Assembly: GCF_007745175.1 (NCBI RefSeq)
Contig: NZ_CP036271.1
Coordinates: 4,352,314 to 4,416,313 of the forward strand
DNA from: Caulifigura coniformis
GTDB lineage: Bacteria; Planctomycetota; Planctomycetia; Planctomycetales; Planctomycetaceae
Direction: 5' to 3'
Length of the DNA: 64,000 nucleotides
This document shows positions 35,225 to 44,835 of the stretch, piece by piece. Each line of letters starts with the position of its first letter. The stretch's first letter is position 1. The notes beneath the pieces were generated by a model. The model worked only from the letters and a program-made list of their open reading frames with translations, searched no databases and was not told the DNA's origin. The position numbers and the translations under genes were made by a program.

Positions 35225-37330
35225 ATGACGCGCTGGTGGACGACGTTGCGCAGACTCTGCGCCTGCAGACCGGAAAATCGCAGATCGCGACGTGGAGTGG
35301 AGTCGTGCGCTGCGCGCGTCCAGTTCCTCGAGGATCGGCTCCTGCAAAGCCGTCCGAAGGTTGAGATCACCCCGCTCCCGGAACCGGCAGACTTCGAATC
35401 CGGCAGCCCGATGGTCCCGCCACTCCCGACGGACCTCGACCTGTCGAAGACGTTCCAGCTCGCAAGTCTGCCTGGCGCCACGAAAACGATCTTTCTCGAC
35501 TTCGATGGGCACGTCACCTCGGGGACGTACTGGAACTCCAAGTACAGGCCGGGGAAGATCAGCATCGCGACTCCCCCGTACACCATCGACGACAGCTACG
35601 CGTTCAGCGACATCGAGCTGGCCACGATCCAGGCAATCTGGCAGCGTGTCGCGGAGGACTTCGCACCGTTCGACGTCAATGTGACGACGATTGAGCCTTC
35701 CTCGGCCGACCTGGTCCGCTCCGGCGTGGGCGACGATCGCTGGGGAATGCGGGTCAATATCGGCGGCTCCTACATGGACTGGCTGCGGCAGAAAGCCGGC
35801 GGCATTGCCATCGTCGGGTCGTTCGGCGGATCGGCCGACGTCGGAGCGTTTGTCTTCACCGAGCATCGCTTCGGGGCGGAGAAATACACGGCCGACTGCA
35901 TCAGCCATGAAGTCGGCCATACGCTCGGCCTGTCGCACAAGGGAGCGCCTGGCAGTGTTTACTACAGCGGACACGGCTCGGGCGACACGGGCTGGGCTCC
36001 GCTGATGGGGGCGTCGTACAACCAGCCTCTCAGCCAGTGGAGCCGGGGGGAATATGCCGGGGCCACCAACCGCCTGGATGAACTGAAGACGATCACCACG
36101 GGCAAAGGCGTCAACTATCGGGTCGACGACTACGGCAGTTCGCGGACTTCGGCCTCCATGCTTCCGATCGACGGCATTGAGGGAGACGTGCGGCGAGTGC
36201 AAGTTTCCGGGCTGATTGAAAAGAACACCGACCAGGATTGGTTTGTGTTCGCCACAACTGGCGGCCTGCTGTCGCTCGACTTTCTTCCGGCCGCGCGGGG
36301 CGCGAACCTCGACATTCTCGCGAGCCTCTACGACGCCAGCGGCAATCTCGTTGCCTCCAGCAATCCTGCCGACCGCATTGACGCCCGCCTGGAACTCGAG
36401 CTGCCGGCCGGCGTGTACTCCATCATGGTGGACGGCGTCGGCGCCCGGAGCGTCAGCGACGGCTATAGCGACTATGGAAGCCTCGGACAGTACACGATTT
36501 CGGGAACGATCGCCGGGAGCGGCGCGGTCGCCGGCGAGCTTCCCGCAGGGGGCTGGATTTCCGGATCGATCTGGAACGATGTCGACCGCGATGGCGTGAC
36601 TGACTCGAACGATCGCGGCCTCGAGGGGATTCTTGTTTTTCTCGACCTCGATGGAGACGGGCTATTCAATCCTGAGATCGAGACTTCCACGACGACTGAC
36701 GCCGCGGGGCGATATTCCTTCTGCGGACTTGCCGCGGGCAGCTACCGGGTCACCGCGGGTCTGGCTGGAGACTGGCTGCCGACGGGCGGCGGCGTCGACT
36801 GGAACCGAACGGCCGTCGTGCCGGAGTTCGGCCTCGTGGAGAACGTCGATTTCGCGGCCTTCGTTCCCCCGCTGATGGTGGACGACGTGACGGATGTGTC
36901 CGTTGACGTTCGTTCGAAACAGACCCGGGTCGCCGGCGGAGCCATGCTCCACGATCCCGACACGTCGAGCTTCGCCGGTTCGCGCATCTCGATCCAGATG
37001 TCAGCCGGCGCCACATCATCGGACCGACTGTTCGTCGCGGCCGGAATGTCGTCGGCGGGTACGTTGACGATCGTCAAATCGACCATCCGCATCGATGGCC
37101 GTGCGGTGGCGACGTTCACTGGCGGATCGGGCACCAAGACGCTTGTCATTACGTTCAACGCAGCCGCCACGCGCGAAATCGTCGAGGCCGTGGTTCAATC
37201 CATTGCGTACCGGACGACCAGCAGCCGCGTGCCGCCCGTCGCCAAATCCGTTTCCATGTCGTTGCTGGAATCGAACGGAACCCGCAGTAACGTGCTTCTG
37301 AAGTCACTCAGCCTGTGGAAGAGCGTCTGA
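35225..37330 (+). CDS. Exported metalloprotease with pre-peptidase and SdrD-B-like domains
   Basis: A 701-residue protein. An N-terminal VQFLEDRLL segment is the LEPRxLL-type planctomycete leader found on large exported proteins. The zinc protease motif HEVGHTLGLSH lies near residues 228-238, with a possible Met-turn (APLMGASY) after it. About residues 310-430 resemble a bacterial pre-peptidase C-terminal domain (GLIEKNTDQDWFVFATTGG). A SdrD-B-like domain follows (ISGSIWNDVDRDGVTDSNDR, GLEGILVFLDLDGDG), then a beta-rich C-terminus. A TTG at 35186 is an alternative start. It is probably secreted or surface-bound. Confidence 0.82.
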   Translation: MTRWWTTLRRLCACRPENRRSRRGVESCAARVQFLEDRLLQSRPKVEITPLPEPADFESGSPMVPPLPTDLDLSKTFQLASLPGATKTIFLDFDGHVTSGTYWNSKYRPGKISIATPPYTIDDSYAFSDIELATIQAIWQRVAEDFAPFDVNVTTIEPSSADLVRSGVGDDRWGMRVNIGGSYMDWLRQKAGGIAIVGSFGGSADVGAFVFTEHRFGAEKYTADCISHEVGHTLGLSHKGAPGSVYYSGHGSGDTGWAPLMGASYNQPLSQWSRGEYAGATNRLDELKTITTGKGVNYRVDDYGSSRTSASMLPIDGIEGDVRRVQVSGLIEKNTDQDWFVFATTGGLLSLDFLPAARGANLDILASLYDASGNLVASSNPADRIDARLELELPAGVYSIMVDGVGARSVSDGYSDYGSLGQYTISGTIAGSGAVAGELPAGGWISGSIWNDVDRDGVTDSNDRGLEGILVFLDLDGDGLFNPEIETSTTTDAAGRYSFCGLAAGSYRVTAGLAGDWLPTGGGVDWNRTAVVPEFGLVENVDFAAFVPPLMVDDVTDVSVDVRSKQTRVAGGAMLHDPDTSSFAGSRISIQMSAGATSSDRLFVAAGMSSAGTLTIVKSTIRIDGRAVATFTGGSGTKTLVITFNAAATREIVEAVVQSIAYRTTSSRVPPVAKSVSMSLLESNGTRSNVLLKSLSLWKSV

Positions 37331-37484
37331 CTCATCGTTGAATCAGTTCGAACCGCGGTCTGCGACCAACCCGGCCGAATGCGACGCCAGTGTTCCCGCC
37401 GGGCCGGTTCCGCGACGGCGCATTCCTGTTCGCTTACCATTCGGGCGACTCTCCGCCCGTCTGCCGTGAAGCGATCCTGAAACC

Positions 37485-37859
37485 ATGACGACGTTTGCTG
37501 AACTTGTGGCCTCGCGACGCGCCTGGCTGACGGAGCAACTGATTCCGTGGTGCCGCGTCGCCCGACGGGCCGATCTGCTGCGTGCGGAACAGGAATGGAC
37601 GGACATCGCCGGAAAGGTCGCCCCGGAACGCAGCCTGTGGCTATGGGCGTGGAGCCGTTTTCCTCCCCTGTATGTGGAAGGTCTGGGAGGGCTCGAGGAA
37701 TCGTGGCCCGTCCGCATGGAACTGCGCGATGGATCGACGCTCGAAGGCTTCCCGGACAACCGGGCCAGTGAGCGGGGCCAACTGGTCATTCAGACCGCCA
37801 CCGGGGCCACGCCGCCAGTTTCGATCGACGAAATCCTGACGGTTGAACGCATTGCCTGA
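37485..37859 (+). CDS. Conserved-looking small protein, unknown function
   Basis: A 124-residue soluble protein. The N-terminal half is helical (FAELVASRRAWLTEQLIPWC) and rich in Trp and Arg (SLWLWAWSRFPP). The C-terminal half looks like a small beta-barrel (PVRMELRDGSTLEGFPDNR, VSIDEILTVERIA). I recognise no domain. It ends 9 bp before the convergent stop of the next gene, so the two genes share almost no terminator space. Confidence 0.6.
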   Translation: MTTFAELVASRRAWLTEQLIPWCRVARRADLLRAEQEWTDIAGKVAPERSLWLWAWSRFPPLYVEGLGGLEESWPVRMELRDGSTLEGFPDNRASERGQLVIQTATGATPPVSIDEILTVERIA

Positions 37860-37868
37860 GGAGCCTCG

Positions 37869-39884
37869 TCAGTTCTCCTGCGTTTTCTCTGTGGCGAGTT
37901 CCAGGAACTTGCCGGACCGGACAACGACCAACCGGCGGACAGCGAGCACGCCCTGACTCTGAGCGTCCCTGGTCTCTACGTTCCAGTACGCGACGCCGAA
38001 CGGAAGTTCGGGCGTGCTCCAGCACTCGCTGCTGGTATGCACGACAGGAAGCCCTGGGGAACTGGTCTGCCGCGCTCCCACTCCGAACCAGGTGTCGCAG
38101 AGAAACGCGTCATTGCGGACGCCGATCCGCTGGTAACGCCGTCGTCCAGGCCGGTAGGCCGGCAGTACGGGACTGCCGTTCGCGGCGCCCACCGGCACTC
38201 CGCACAGCAGTTCCAGATCGCTGAGCACCTGCCGCTCGGCTGGCTCCCCCTCGGGCCAGAGGAGGAGGCCTTCTGACCGTCCTTCAGTCAGTGACTCCAC
38301 GTCGACGATCAGCGTACGGACCGACTGAGTCGGGCGTCCCTCGTTCGAAATGAAGGCAATCTTCCGCCCTGCCCGATTCCCAACGGCGATCGGTCCACCG
38401 TCCGCGACCCGGAGCGTGATTGCGGAACCATCGACGCCAGCTCCGGAAAGTTCGACCCAGTAGTCGGGATCGGCCACGTCTCCGGCCGGCAACTGGGACA
38501 GCCAGCTGCGCCGCGGGAATTCATAGGTGATCCGCGGTTCGTCGTACTGACGGAAGAATCCGTGCGGATACAGGGTGGTAAAAATCCACGGCTGCTTCCA
38601 GGGCGCATCGAACGGGTGCCAGGCGCTGAACACCGAGGGGGCCATCAGCAGCATGAGAAGTCCCTGGCCAAACCGGTTTCCCGAGAACAGGTCGACCGCC
38701 GGCATCATCATCAGCAGCCAGAACGGAATGAGCCACAGCATCCACCGCAGCCCGACACTGACGCCGCCGTAGTTCCAGTTTTCGGTGCGTGACAGATAGA
38801 ACCCCAGCACAATCACGGTCAACATCGCGCCCAGGAGGTGGAATGCCGCGAGTGGAGAAAGCCGCCACTTCCCGATCCGGAAGAGACCGATCAGCGACAG
38901 GAAGAAGATCGGTGTCAGCGACAGGATGCCGTGATGCCCCAGTGTGCAGTGGAACAGGTAGACGTAAAACGTGTCGGCGTTCTTATCGAGCCCTTTCGGC
39001 TCCTTCCAGTAACTGGGGACACCGTTCTCGTCATACTTGTACGGGCTGTTCTCCTTGTCGTACGACGCATAGGCCGGCTCCCATTGCCCCATCGCCATCT
39101 TGTTCGTCGCGAGAAAGGCCGCCAGCGGGATGATCGCCATCGGCAGGAACGCGAGGATCGCCCTTTTCGGTGTGAGCTTCAGAAGGATGACGAACAGGCC
39201 AGCGAGGAACGCGAGTGCCGGAAGCTCAAAGGTCACCGCGAGGCCGCTCATGAAGCCGGCGATCAGCATTCGCTGTGTGGTGAGGCTCCCAGGGACGCTT
39301 GCGATGGCTGCCCGCAAGGCGAACACCACGCAGCAGATCGCCGGCGTGTGGTTATTGAGTGATGGCATGTACGCCGACCACAACGTACCAAAACATGCGG
39401 CCGCAAGGAGGAAGTTGCGGGTGAACGAGATCTCGCCGTGGCGCCAGACGATCTGGGCGAAACAGCCGAGCGCCAGCGTCGTCGGCACGATGTTGAACAG
39501 AAACAGGATCAGCCGACTGACTGGAGTGACGGTTTCAAGGTTGTCGGGGTCGATCTTCCAGCCAAGGAAGGTCTTCGTCGCCCAGTAGCCGCCGGCCACG
39601 ATCGTGGCATAGAGCGGAGGCTTGGAGGAATAGTAGTCGTCGCCGATTTTCACTTTGTCGATCGTATCCCATCCGCGATGGGTTCGGATCTCGTTGATCC
39701 TGAACGTTTGCCGTTCAACCAGGGACCAGGCCGTCGCCCAGCGTGAGCGGTCGTTCGCGCTCTGCAGCGGAGGCGACTCGAACAGGCGCACTGTCCCGAG
39801 CACCATTGCAATCAGGATCAGCAGGCGGACCCTGCCGCTGGAGTGCTCGGGGCGGGGAGGCTGTTTGGTCGTATCCGACGGCAT
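37869..39884 (-). CDS. Polytopic membrane protein, glycosyltransferase-like
   Basis: A 671-residue protein with about ten hydrophobic helices in the first 430 residues (for example LLILIAMVLGTVRLF, LAFLAGLFVILLKL and WMLWLIPFWLLMMMPAVDLF). An acidic SANDRSRWATAWSLVERQTF loop and IGDDYYSSKPPLYATIVAG follow the first helix. This layout resembles GT-C type membrane glycosyltransferases, which place catalytic acids in the first loop. The last 200 residues form a soluble beta-rich domain. The donor and acceptor are unknown. The identification is by topology only. Confidence 0.65.
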   Translation of the reverse strand: MPSDTTKQPPRPEHSSGRVRLLILIAMVLGTVRLFESPPLQSANDRSRWATAWSLVERQTFRINEIRTHRGWDTIDKVKIGDDYYSSKPPLYATIVAGGYWATKTFLGWKIDPDNLETVTPVSRLILFLFNIVPTTLALGCFAQIVWRHGEISFTRNFLLAAACFGTLWSAYMPSLNNHTPAICCVVFALRAAIASVPGSLTTQRMLIAGFMSGLAVTFELPALAFLAGLFVILLKLTPKRAILAFLPMAIIPLAAFLATNKMAMGQWEPAYASYDKENSPYKYDENGVPSYWKEPKGLDKNADTFYVYLFHCTLGHHGILSLTPIFFLSLIGLFRIGKWRLSPLAAFHLLGAMLTVIVLGFYLSRTENWNYGGVSVGLRWMLWLIPFWLLMMMPAVDLFSGNRFGQGLLMLLMAPSVFSAWHPFDAPWKQPWIFTTLYPHGFFRQYDEPRITYEFPRRSWLSQLPAGDVADPDYWVELSGAGVDGSAITLRVADGGPIAVGNRAGRKIAFISNEGRPTQSVRTLIVDVESLTEGRSEGLLLWPEGEPAERQVLSDLELLCGVPVGAANGSPVLPAYRPGRRRYQRIGVRNDAFLCDTWFGVGARQTSSPGLPVVHTSSECWSTPELPFGVAYWNVETRDAQSQGVLAVRRLVVVRSGKFLELATEKTQEN

Positions 39885-40020
39885 GGGGAGCGGCGAAGCT
39901 GGGAATGGCGGGCGATCGGCCGGGGGGCCGATGCACGGAGAAGGACGTCATGGGCCTCGAAAAACTCTGCGCATGCCCGCCATGCGGAGATCCGTATCCC
40001 ACAGAAACGGGCGGATGGGG

Positions 40021-40728
40021 TCAATGGGCAGCCTTCGGGGGGACAGCGTTTTCGGCTGTCACTGGAGTCCGGTAAAGCCGGTGGGCCCGGATGTATTGCT
40101 CCACGGCCCGCGGCGTCTGGAACCGGATGCTCCGCTCGGCGGCGACCCTCTGCCGCAGATCGGTCGCCGAGATGTCCATCTGCGGCATCGTGACGAAATC
40201 GACTTCGAAGACGAGTCCGGGATGACCCGTGATCTCCACATCCGCGGAGAACAGGTAGGGATTCACCGGCTCGGGCCTGCCAAACTGTTTGAAGCGGGCG
40301 TCTTCAAAGTCTTTGTCCCACGACCGGCTTGTCCGGTTCACTGCGACGATATTCGCCAGTTCCGAAATCGCCCTGGGGTCTCTCCAGGTCGGCAGGTCGA
40401 ACAGCGAGTCCTTGCCGATGAGGAGAAACAGTTCATCCTCCGGCCGCTGTTCGCGAACCAGCCGCAGAGTATCCACCGTGTAATGCGGTCCAGGACGGTC
40501 GATTTCGAGGCGCGACACCTGAAACTGCGGCAGGCCCGCGATCGCCAGCTCCAGCATCTCGCGGCGGGATTTCGCGGGGGCGATCTCCACACCCGGCTTG
40601 TGAGGCGGGGTCCCGGTCGGAATAAACCAGACCTCATCGAGCCTCGCGACCTCCCGGCAGGTCTCTGCCAGGAGCAGGTGTCCGAAGTGGACGGGGTCGA
40701 AGGTTCCGCCGTAGAGTCCGAGACGCAT
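40021..40728 (-). CDS. nadD: Nicotinate-nucleotide adenylyltransferase
   Basis: Makes nicotinate adenine dinucleotide from NaMN and ATP in NAD synthesis. The 235-residue protein starts with the nucleotidyltransferase motif GLYGGTFDPVHFGHLLLAE. It then has IPTGTPPHK, the substrate-side segment IGKDSLFDLPTW and a C-terminal ISATDLRQRV motif matching the ISSTxIR signature. Length is normal. It is divergent from truD with about 70 bp between starts. Confidence 0.92.
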   Translation of the reverse strand: MRLGLYGGTFDPVHFGHLLLAETCREVARLDEVWFIPTGTPPHKPGVEIAPAKSRREMLELAIAGLPQFQVSRLEIDRPGPHYTVDTLRLVREQRPEDELFLLIGKDSLFDLPTWRDPRAISELANIVAVNRTSRSWDKDFEDARFKQFGRPEPVNPYLFSADVEITGHPGLVFEVDFVTMPQMDISATDLRQRVAAERSIRFQTPRAVEQYIRAHRLYRTPVTAENAVPPKAAH

Positions 40729-40799
40729 ATCGAAGTGGCCTGTTGATGGTCACGTTGTCATTTCGCCCGAATCTGTCGGGCATCCTGTGAGACAGCTTA

Positions 40800-41906
40800 A
40801 TGGATCGTGAGACCGGGACTGGTCCCCTGCCTGCGGGAAACATGCCCGCCAGGTCAGCGATCGGGTATCTGACCCCTGGCGAGCTCTCAACCGGAGGGGA
40901 ACTCAAGACCTCTCCCGAGGACTTCGTCGTCGAGGAGCTTCCGGCCTACCTCCCGGGAGGCGCGGGCGAGCACCTGTACCTGTGGATCGAAAAACGGGAT
41001 GTCAGCGCCGATTTCCTGCTGGACCAACTCGCTCGTGCCCTGAACATCTCCCGCGGCGACATCGGGACTGCCGGCATCAAGGACCGCAGGGCCGTCACGA
41101 GGCAATGGGTCTCGGTCCCCGCGCGCTGTGCGGCCCTGATCCCTGAACTCGCGATCGACGGCGTTCGCGTGCTCGAGTCGGCCCTGCATGGAAACAAGTT
41201 GCGGACCGGCCACCTGGTCGGGAACCGGTTCGAAATCCGCCTCCGCGGGATCAACGACTCGGCCACGGCAGTCGTTCCGCAGCTCGTGGAACAACTGAGG
41301 ACGCGGGGCATTCCCAATCTGTATGGCGACCAGCGGTTCGGAATCGAAAACCAGACCCTCTCGCTGGGACTGTCGATCCTTCGCGGCGAACGTTCTCCAC
41401 GTTCGATTCCCTACGCAAAACGCAAGTTCCTGCTCAGGCTCGCCCTGTCGGCCGTACAGTCCGCCCTGTTCAACGAAGCCCTGGCCGAGCGCCTGCGTGC
41501 CGGGACAATCGACAAGGTGCAGACAGGGGACGTGATGCAGGTTGTCGCCAGCGGCGGCTGCTTTGTGGCGGAGGACCCGGCCGTCGAACAACCACGCCGG
41601 GACAGCGGTGAAACGGTGATCACAGGTCCGATGTTCGGCCCGCGGATGAAGTCGCCCGAGGGGGACGTCCGGGAGTTCGAATCGGGCCTGCTTGCCCGCT
41701 GGGGATTCGAGGCCGCGGCCTTCGAGAAGTTCCCCGATCTGACGTCGGGGACCCGCCGGCCCTACCTGGTACCGGCAGGCGACCTGGAGGCGACGGTGGA
41801 TGGCGATGGGCTGCTCCTGAAGTTTCAATTGCCGGCGGGCGCCTACGCCACGTCGGTCGTGAGGGAATTCCTGAAGGGGGATCGCGGTTTTCCCTGCGGG
41901 CCGTAA
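40800..41906 (+). CDS. truD: tRNA pseudouridine(13) synthase TruD
   Basis: Isomerises uridine 13 of tRNA to pseudouridine. The 368-residue protein has the N-terminal KTSPEDFVVEELPAY segment, the catalytic motif GIKDRRAVTRQW with Asp95, and the NLYGDQRFG region. The C-terminal half shows LQRALSAVQSALFNEAL-like helices typical of TruD, ending in AGAYATSVVREFLK. The first ATG has no strong ribosome site; an ATG at 40842 would remove 14 residues and is equally possible. Confidence 0.9.
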   Translation: MDRETGTGPLPAGNMPARSAIGYLTPGELSTGGELKTSPEDFVVEELPAYLPGGAGEHLYLWIEKRDVSADFLLDQLARALNISRGDIGTAGIKDRRAVTRQWVSVPARCAALIPELAIDGVRVLESALHGNKLRTGHLVGNRFEIRLRGINDSATAVVPQLVEQLRTRGIPNLYGDQRFGIENQTLSLGLSILRGERSPRSIPYAKRKFLLRLALSAVQSALFNEALAERLRAGTIDKVQTGDVMQVVASGGCFVAEDPAVEQPRRDSGETVITGPMFGPRMKSPEGDVREFESGLLARWGFEAAAFEKFPDLTSGTRRPYLVPAGDLEATVDGDGLLLKFQLPAGAYATSVVREFLKGDRGFPCGP

Positions 41907-41960
41907 ACAGTATCTTCCCGGGCTTCAGTTCCCCGGACACTCGCCAGAACGGCGCTAGGT

Positions 41961-43007
41961 ATGGCTGTCGAAAAGATTCGCATTGGCATCATCGGAGCAG
42001 GAGCGAACACCCGGCTCCGGCACATCCCGGGCTTCCGGGCGCTCAAGAACGTCGAAATCGTCGGTGTCGTGAACCGGACGCCGCAGTCGACCGCGCGCGT
42101 CGCTCAGGAGTACGGCATTCCGCAGCAGTTCAGCGACTGGCGCCAGCTCGTCGAAAGCCCCGACATCGACGCCGTCATGATCGGCGCCTGGCCGAATCTA
42201 CATTGCGGCGCAACGGTCGCGGCTCTCGAATCGGGAAAACACGTCCTGTGCGAAGCGCGCATGTCGCGCAACCTGGGCGAAGCCAGGCAGATGCTCGAGG
42301 CCTCGAAAGCCCGTCCCGAACTCGTCGCCCAGATCGTCCCGAGTCCCTATGGACTCGCCTGCGGCCCGGCCGTCTCGCAGCTGCTCAGCTCGCACTATCT
42401 CGGGACGCTGCGGGAGGTGATCGTCATCGGGGCCGATGACCAGTTCTGGGATTACAGCAAGCCCCTGCACTGGCGTCAGGACGAAAAGATCAGCGGGAAG
42501 AACGTGCTGTCGCTCGGGATTCTCCACGAAACGCTGATGCGCTGGGTTCCCCCGATCAAGAAACTTTACGCCCAGGGGACGGTCGTCGAAGAGACCCGGC
42601 CCGTTCCTGAAGAATCGCGGATGGCGAACTGCACCGTCCCCGACAACCTGCAGGTTGTGGCCCAGTTCGAGAACAACATCCGCGGGATTTACCACATGAG
42701 CGGCGTCGCCATGTTCGGCCCCGGGAAGCAGATTCACCTCTACGGAAGCCGCGGCACGATCCGCATCTATTTCGGGGAACGCGAACGGGTGATGATCGGC
42801 CATTCCGGCGAAGCGGCGATGCACGAGGCGACCATCCCGGATGACATGCTGGGCCGCTGGCGCGTCGAGGAAGAGTTCATCGGGGCGATCCGCGGGACGG
42901 AGTCCGTGAAGCTCAATGACTTCGCCACGGCGGTAAAGTCCATGGAGTTTGTGGAAGCGGTCGCCGTCAGCCGGGCCGAAGACCGATCCGTCACGCTGCC
43001 GCTCTGA
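41961..43007 (+). CDS. Gfo/Idh/MocA family oxidoreductase
   Basis: A 348-residue cytoplasmic NAD(P)-dependent sugar-type dehydrogenase. The Rossmann motif is IGIIGAGANTRLRHIPGF. The cofactor-side motif that normally reads EKP is HVLCEARMS here, so the conserved lysine is replaced. A DQFWDYSKPLHWRQDEKISG segment starts the substrate domain. The missing lysine suggests altered chemistry. It is followed closely by an FmdB-like gene on the same strand. The substrate is unknown. Confidence 0.85.
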   Translation: MAVEKIRIGIIGAGANTRLRHIPGFRALKNVEIVGVVNRTPQSTARVAQEYGIPQQFSDWRQLVESPDIDAVMIGAWPNLHCGATVAALESGKHVLCEARMSRNLGEARQMLEASKARPELVAQIVPSPYGLACGPAVSQLLSSHYLGTLREVIVIGADDQFWDYSKPLHWRQDEKISGKNVLSLGILHETLMRWVPPIKKLYAQGTVVEETRPVPEESRMANCTVPDNLQVVAQFENNIRGIYHMSGVAMFGPGKQIHLYGSRGTIRIYFGERERVMIGHSGEAAMHEATIPDDMLGRWRVEEEFIGAIRGTESVKLNDFATAVKSMEFVEAVAVSRAEDRSVTLPL

Positions 43008-43040
43008 TCCGCCCATCAAGTCTTCTGTTTCGCCACGCCG

Positions 43041-43268
43041 ATGCCACTCTTCGAATTCCACTGCCCGCCGTGCAGGTCCCAGTTCGAGCTGCTTGTTCGC
43101 AACAGCGAGAAGCCCGCCTGCCCGGAATGCGGGAGCGTGAAGATTGAAAAGCTCCTGAGTGCCCCGGCCCGTCCGTCGGCGAATGGATCGTCGCTGCCGA
43201 TCGCCTCCAGTTGCCCGCCGCCGTCCCACGGACCGTGCGGGACCGGCTGTTGCCGGCTGCCCGGTTGA
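43041..43268 (+). CDS. FmdB-type zinc-ribbon protein
   Basis: A 75-residue protein with two zinc-binding pairs, CPPC at residues 8-11 and CPEC at 27-30, in the pattern MPLFEFHCPPCRSQFELLVR...CPECGSVKIEKLLS. This is the FmdB_reg/CxxC_CxxC_SSSS family of putative regulators. The C-terminal half is Ser/Pro/Cys-rich. It lies 33 bp after the oxidoreductase gene. Confidence 0.82.
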   Translation: MPLFEFHCPPCRSQFELLVRNSEKPACPECGSVKIEKLLSAPARPSANGSSLPIASSCPPPSHGPCGTGCCRLPG

Positions 43269-43336
43269 GTCCTCCTCGCCCGACAATCGACGGCCGCGCT
43301 TCCCCACGGGAAACCCCGTTGCGCGTCGAACCAACG

Positions 43337-43371
43337 AAAAAGGGACAGGCCCCGGGCCTGTCCCTTTTTTT
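43337..43371. terminator. Strong bidirectional rho-independent terminator
   Basis: AAAAAGGGACAGGC (43337-43350) pairs with GCCTGTCCCTTTTT (43356-43369) around CCCGG. It has T-runs on both strands and lies between the FmdB-like gene and the convergent halogenase-like gene. Confidence 0.9.
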
Positions 43372-43392
43372 GCATTCCGGCCGCAGGGCCGT

Positions 43393-44715
43393 TCAGCGCA
43401 GCTCTCCTTCGGGGAGGAACAGCTCGTTCACCTTATTGTCGCGAATCACCTCCGGCGGCTCATCGTTCCACTTCGGGATTTCGTGCTTTCCTTCCACGTA
43501 GGTCGATTCGAGCGGCGCCCAGATCTCGTCGACCCGGTCGTCAAACAGGTCGCCGATCAGCAGGTCGGTAATCATGTTCCGGTACTGCGGAAACTTCTTG
43601 ATGAACCGGCCGAAGCTGAACCCGTCGTAGTATTCGCACACGAGCCGCCGCATGCGGTCGACCCCCTTGTTGAAATTCTCACTCCAGGCGCCGAGCTTCT
43701 CGCCTGACGTATCGCCTGCGGCGATGCCATCGGCAATCGCATCGCCCGCCAGTTCGCCCGACTTCAGGGCGAGCAGCACGCCCGACGAGTAGAGCGGGTC
43801 GAGGAATCCATAGGCGTCGCCGACCATCACCCAGCCATCGCCGGCGGCCTTGCTGGAACGATAGGAGTAATCCTTCGTGGCGAAGTAGCCGGTCGCCCGC
43901 TCCGCCCCCTCGATCCGCCGTTTCACGGCGGGGCAGCGCTCCACTTCTTCGTTGTACACCTGCTCGTGGGAGCCACGACCTTTGAAGAGATCGTCGAACG
44001 GGGCGACCACGCCCACGCTCATCGTGCCGTCATGCTGCGGGATGTACCAGAACCAGCCCTTCTTGTCGGGTGTCTGGATGACGACCGTCGCTCCCTCGTC
44101 ACGGCCGGTGTCGCGATACGCCCCCCTCCAGTACGTCCAGATTGCTCCCTTGTTGAGAATCGGATCCCACTTCCGGAGTTTGAGGCGGTTCTGCAGCATC
44201 GTCGACTGGCCGCTTGCGTCGACGACGGCCTTCGCACGGACTTCCCGCGTCTCGCCATCCTGCTGCACCTTTACGCCAACTGCCCGTTCCCCTTCGAAGA
44301 GCACCTCCAGCACGCGGGCCGGCTGATGCACATTCACGCCATGCTCGCGGGCGTTGTCGAGCATCATCGTGTCAAAGTCGCTCCGGATGACCTGCCAGGT
44401 CTGCGAACACTCATGCGGCTTGTTGTCGTGGAAGTAGAACGGGGCCGATTCCTTCCCCTGCGAATTGACGAACTGCACGCTGTATTTCTTGACGAAGGCG
44501 CTCTTCTTCATCTTGTCGAGCATGCCGATTCGCTTGAAGACCCAGTAGGTCTCGGGAATCAGCGACTCGCCGATGTGGAACCGGGGATAGAGATCGCGCT
44601 CGAACAGCTCGACCTTCAGGCCTCGGTCGGCGAGCACTGTCGAAACCGTCGAGCCGCCCGGCCCGCCGCCGATCACGACCACATCCGTCTCAGTCACCTT
44701 CGCTGCAGCCATCAT
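43393..44715 (-). CDS. FAD-dependent oxidoreductase of the tryptophan-halogenase type
   Basis: A 440-residue flavoprotein. It begins with the FAD-binding motif VVVIGGGPGGSTVSTVLADRG, then FHIGESLIPETYW. The segment GWFWYIP matches the WxWxIP motif of flavin-dependent halogenases. GWVMVGDAYGFLDPLYSSGV is the second FAD contact. The group also includes geranylgeranyl-reductase-like enzymes, so halogenation is not certain. Two ATG codons overlap at the start; 44715 has an AAGG ribosome site. It follows the MarR-like gene on the same strand, a likely operon. Confidence 0.85.
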   Translation of the reverse strand: MMAAAKVTETDVVVIGGGPGGSTVSTVLADRGLKVELFERDLYPRFHIGESLIPETYWVFKRIGMLDKMKKSAFVKKYSVQFVNSQGKESAPFYFHDNKPHECSQTWQVIRSDFDTMMLDNAREHGVNVHQPARVLEVLFEGERAVGVKVQQDGETREVRAKAVVDASGQSTMLQNRLKLRKWDPILNKGAIWTYWRGAYRDTGRDEGATVVIQTPDKKGWFWYIPQHDGTMSVGVVAPFDDLFKGRGSHEQVYNEEVERCPAVKRRIEGAERATGYFATKDYSYRSSKAAGDGWVMVGDAYGFLDPLYSSGVLLALKSGELAGDAIADGIAAGDTSGEKLGAWSENFNKGVDRMRRLVCEYYDGFSFGRFIKKFPQYRNMITDLLIGDLFDDRVDEIWAPLESTYVEGKHEIPKWNDEPPEVIRDNKVNELFLPEGELR

Positions 44716-44835
44716 CAAGACCTTCGTGAGGAATGAAAAAGCCCGGCTTCTCAGTTCACATGCGAAGCCGAGAGTCGAATTGGAATCGGCGATTCGCGTC
44801 AGAGAACGGGCTTTTCGGCCCGGCCTCAGACGCAC

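Noticed and set aside
43337-43371. Inverted repeat as an insertion-sequence end
   Set aside because: A G/C stem flanked by A- and T-runs between two convergent genes is a typical bidirectional terminator.
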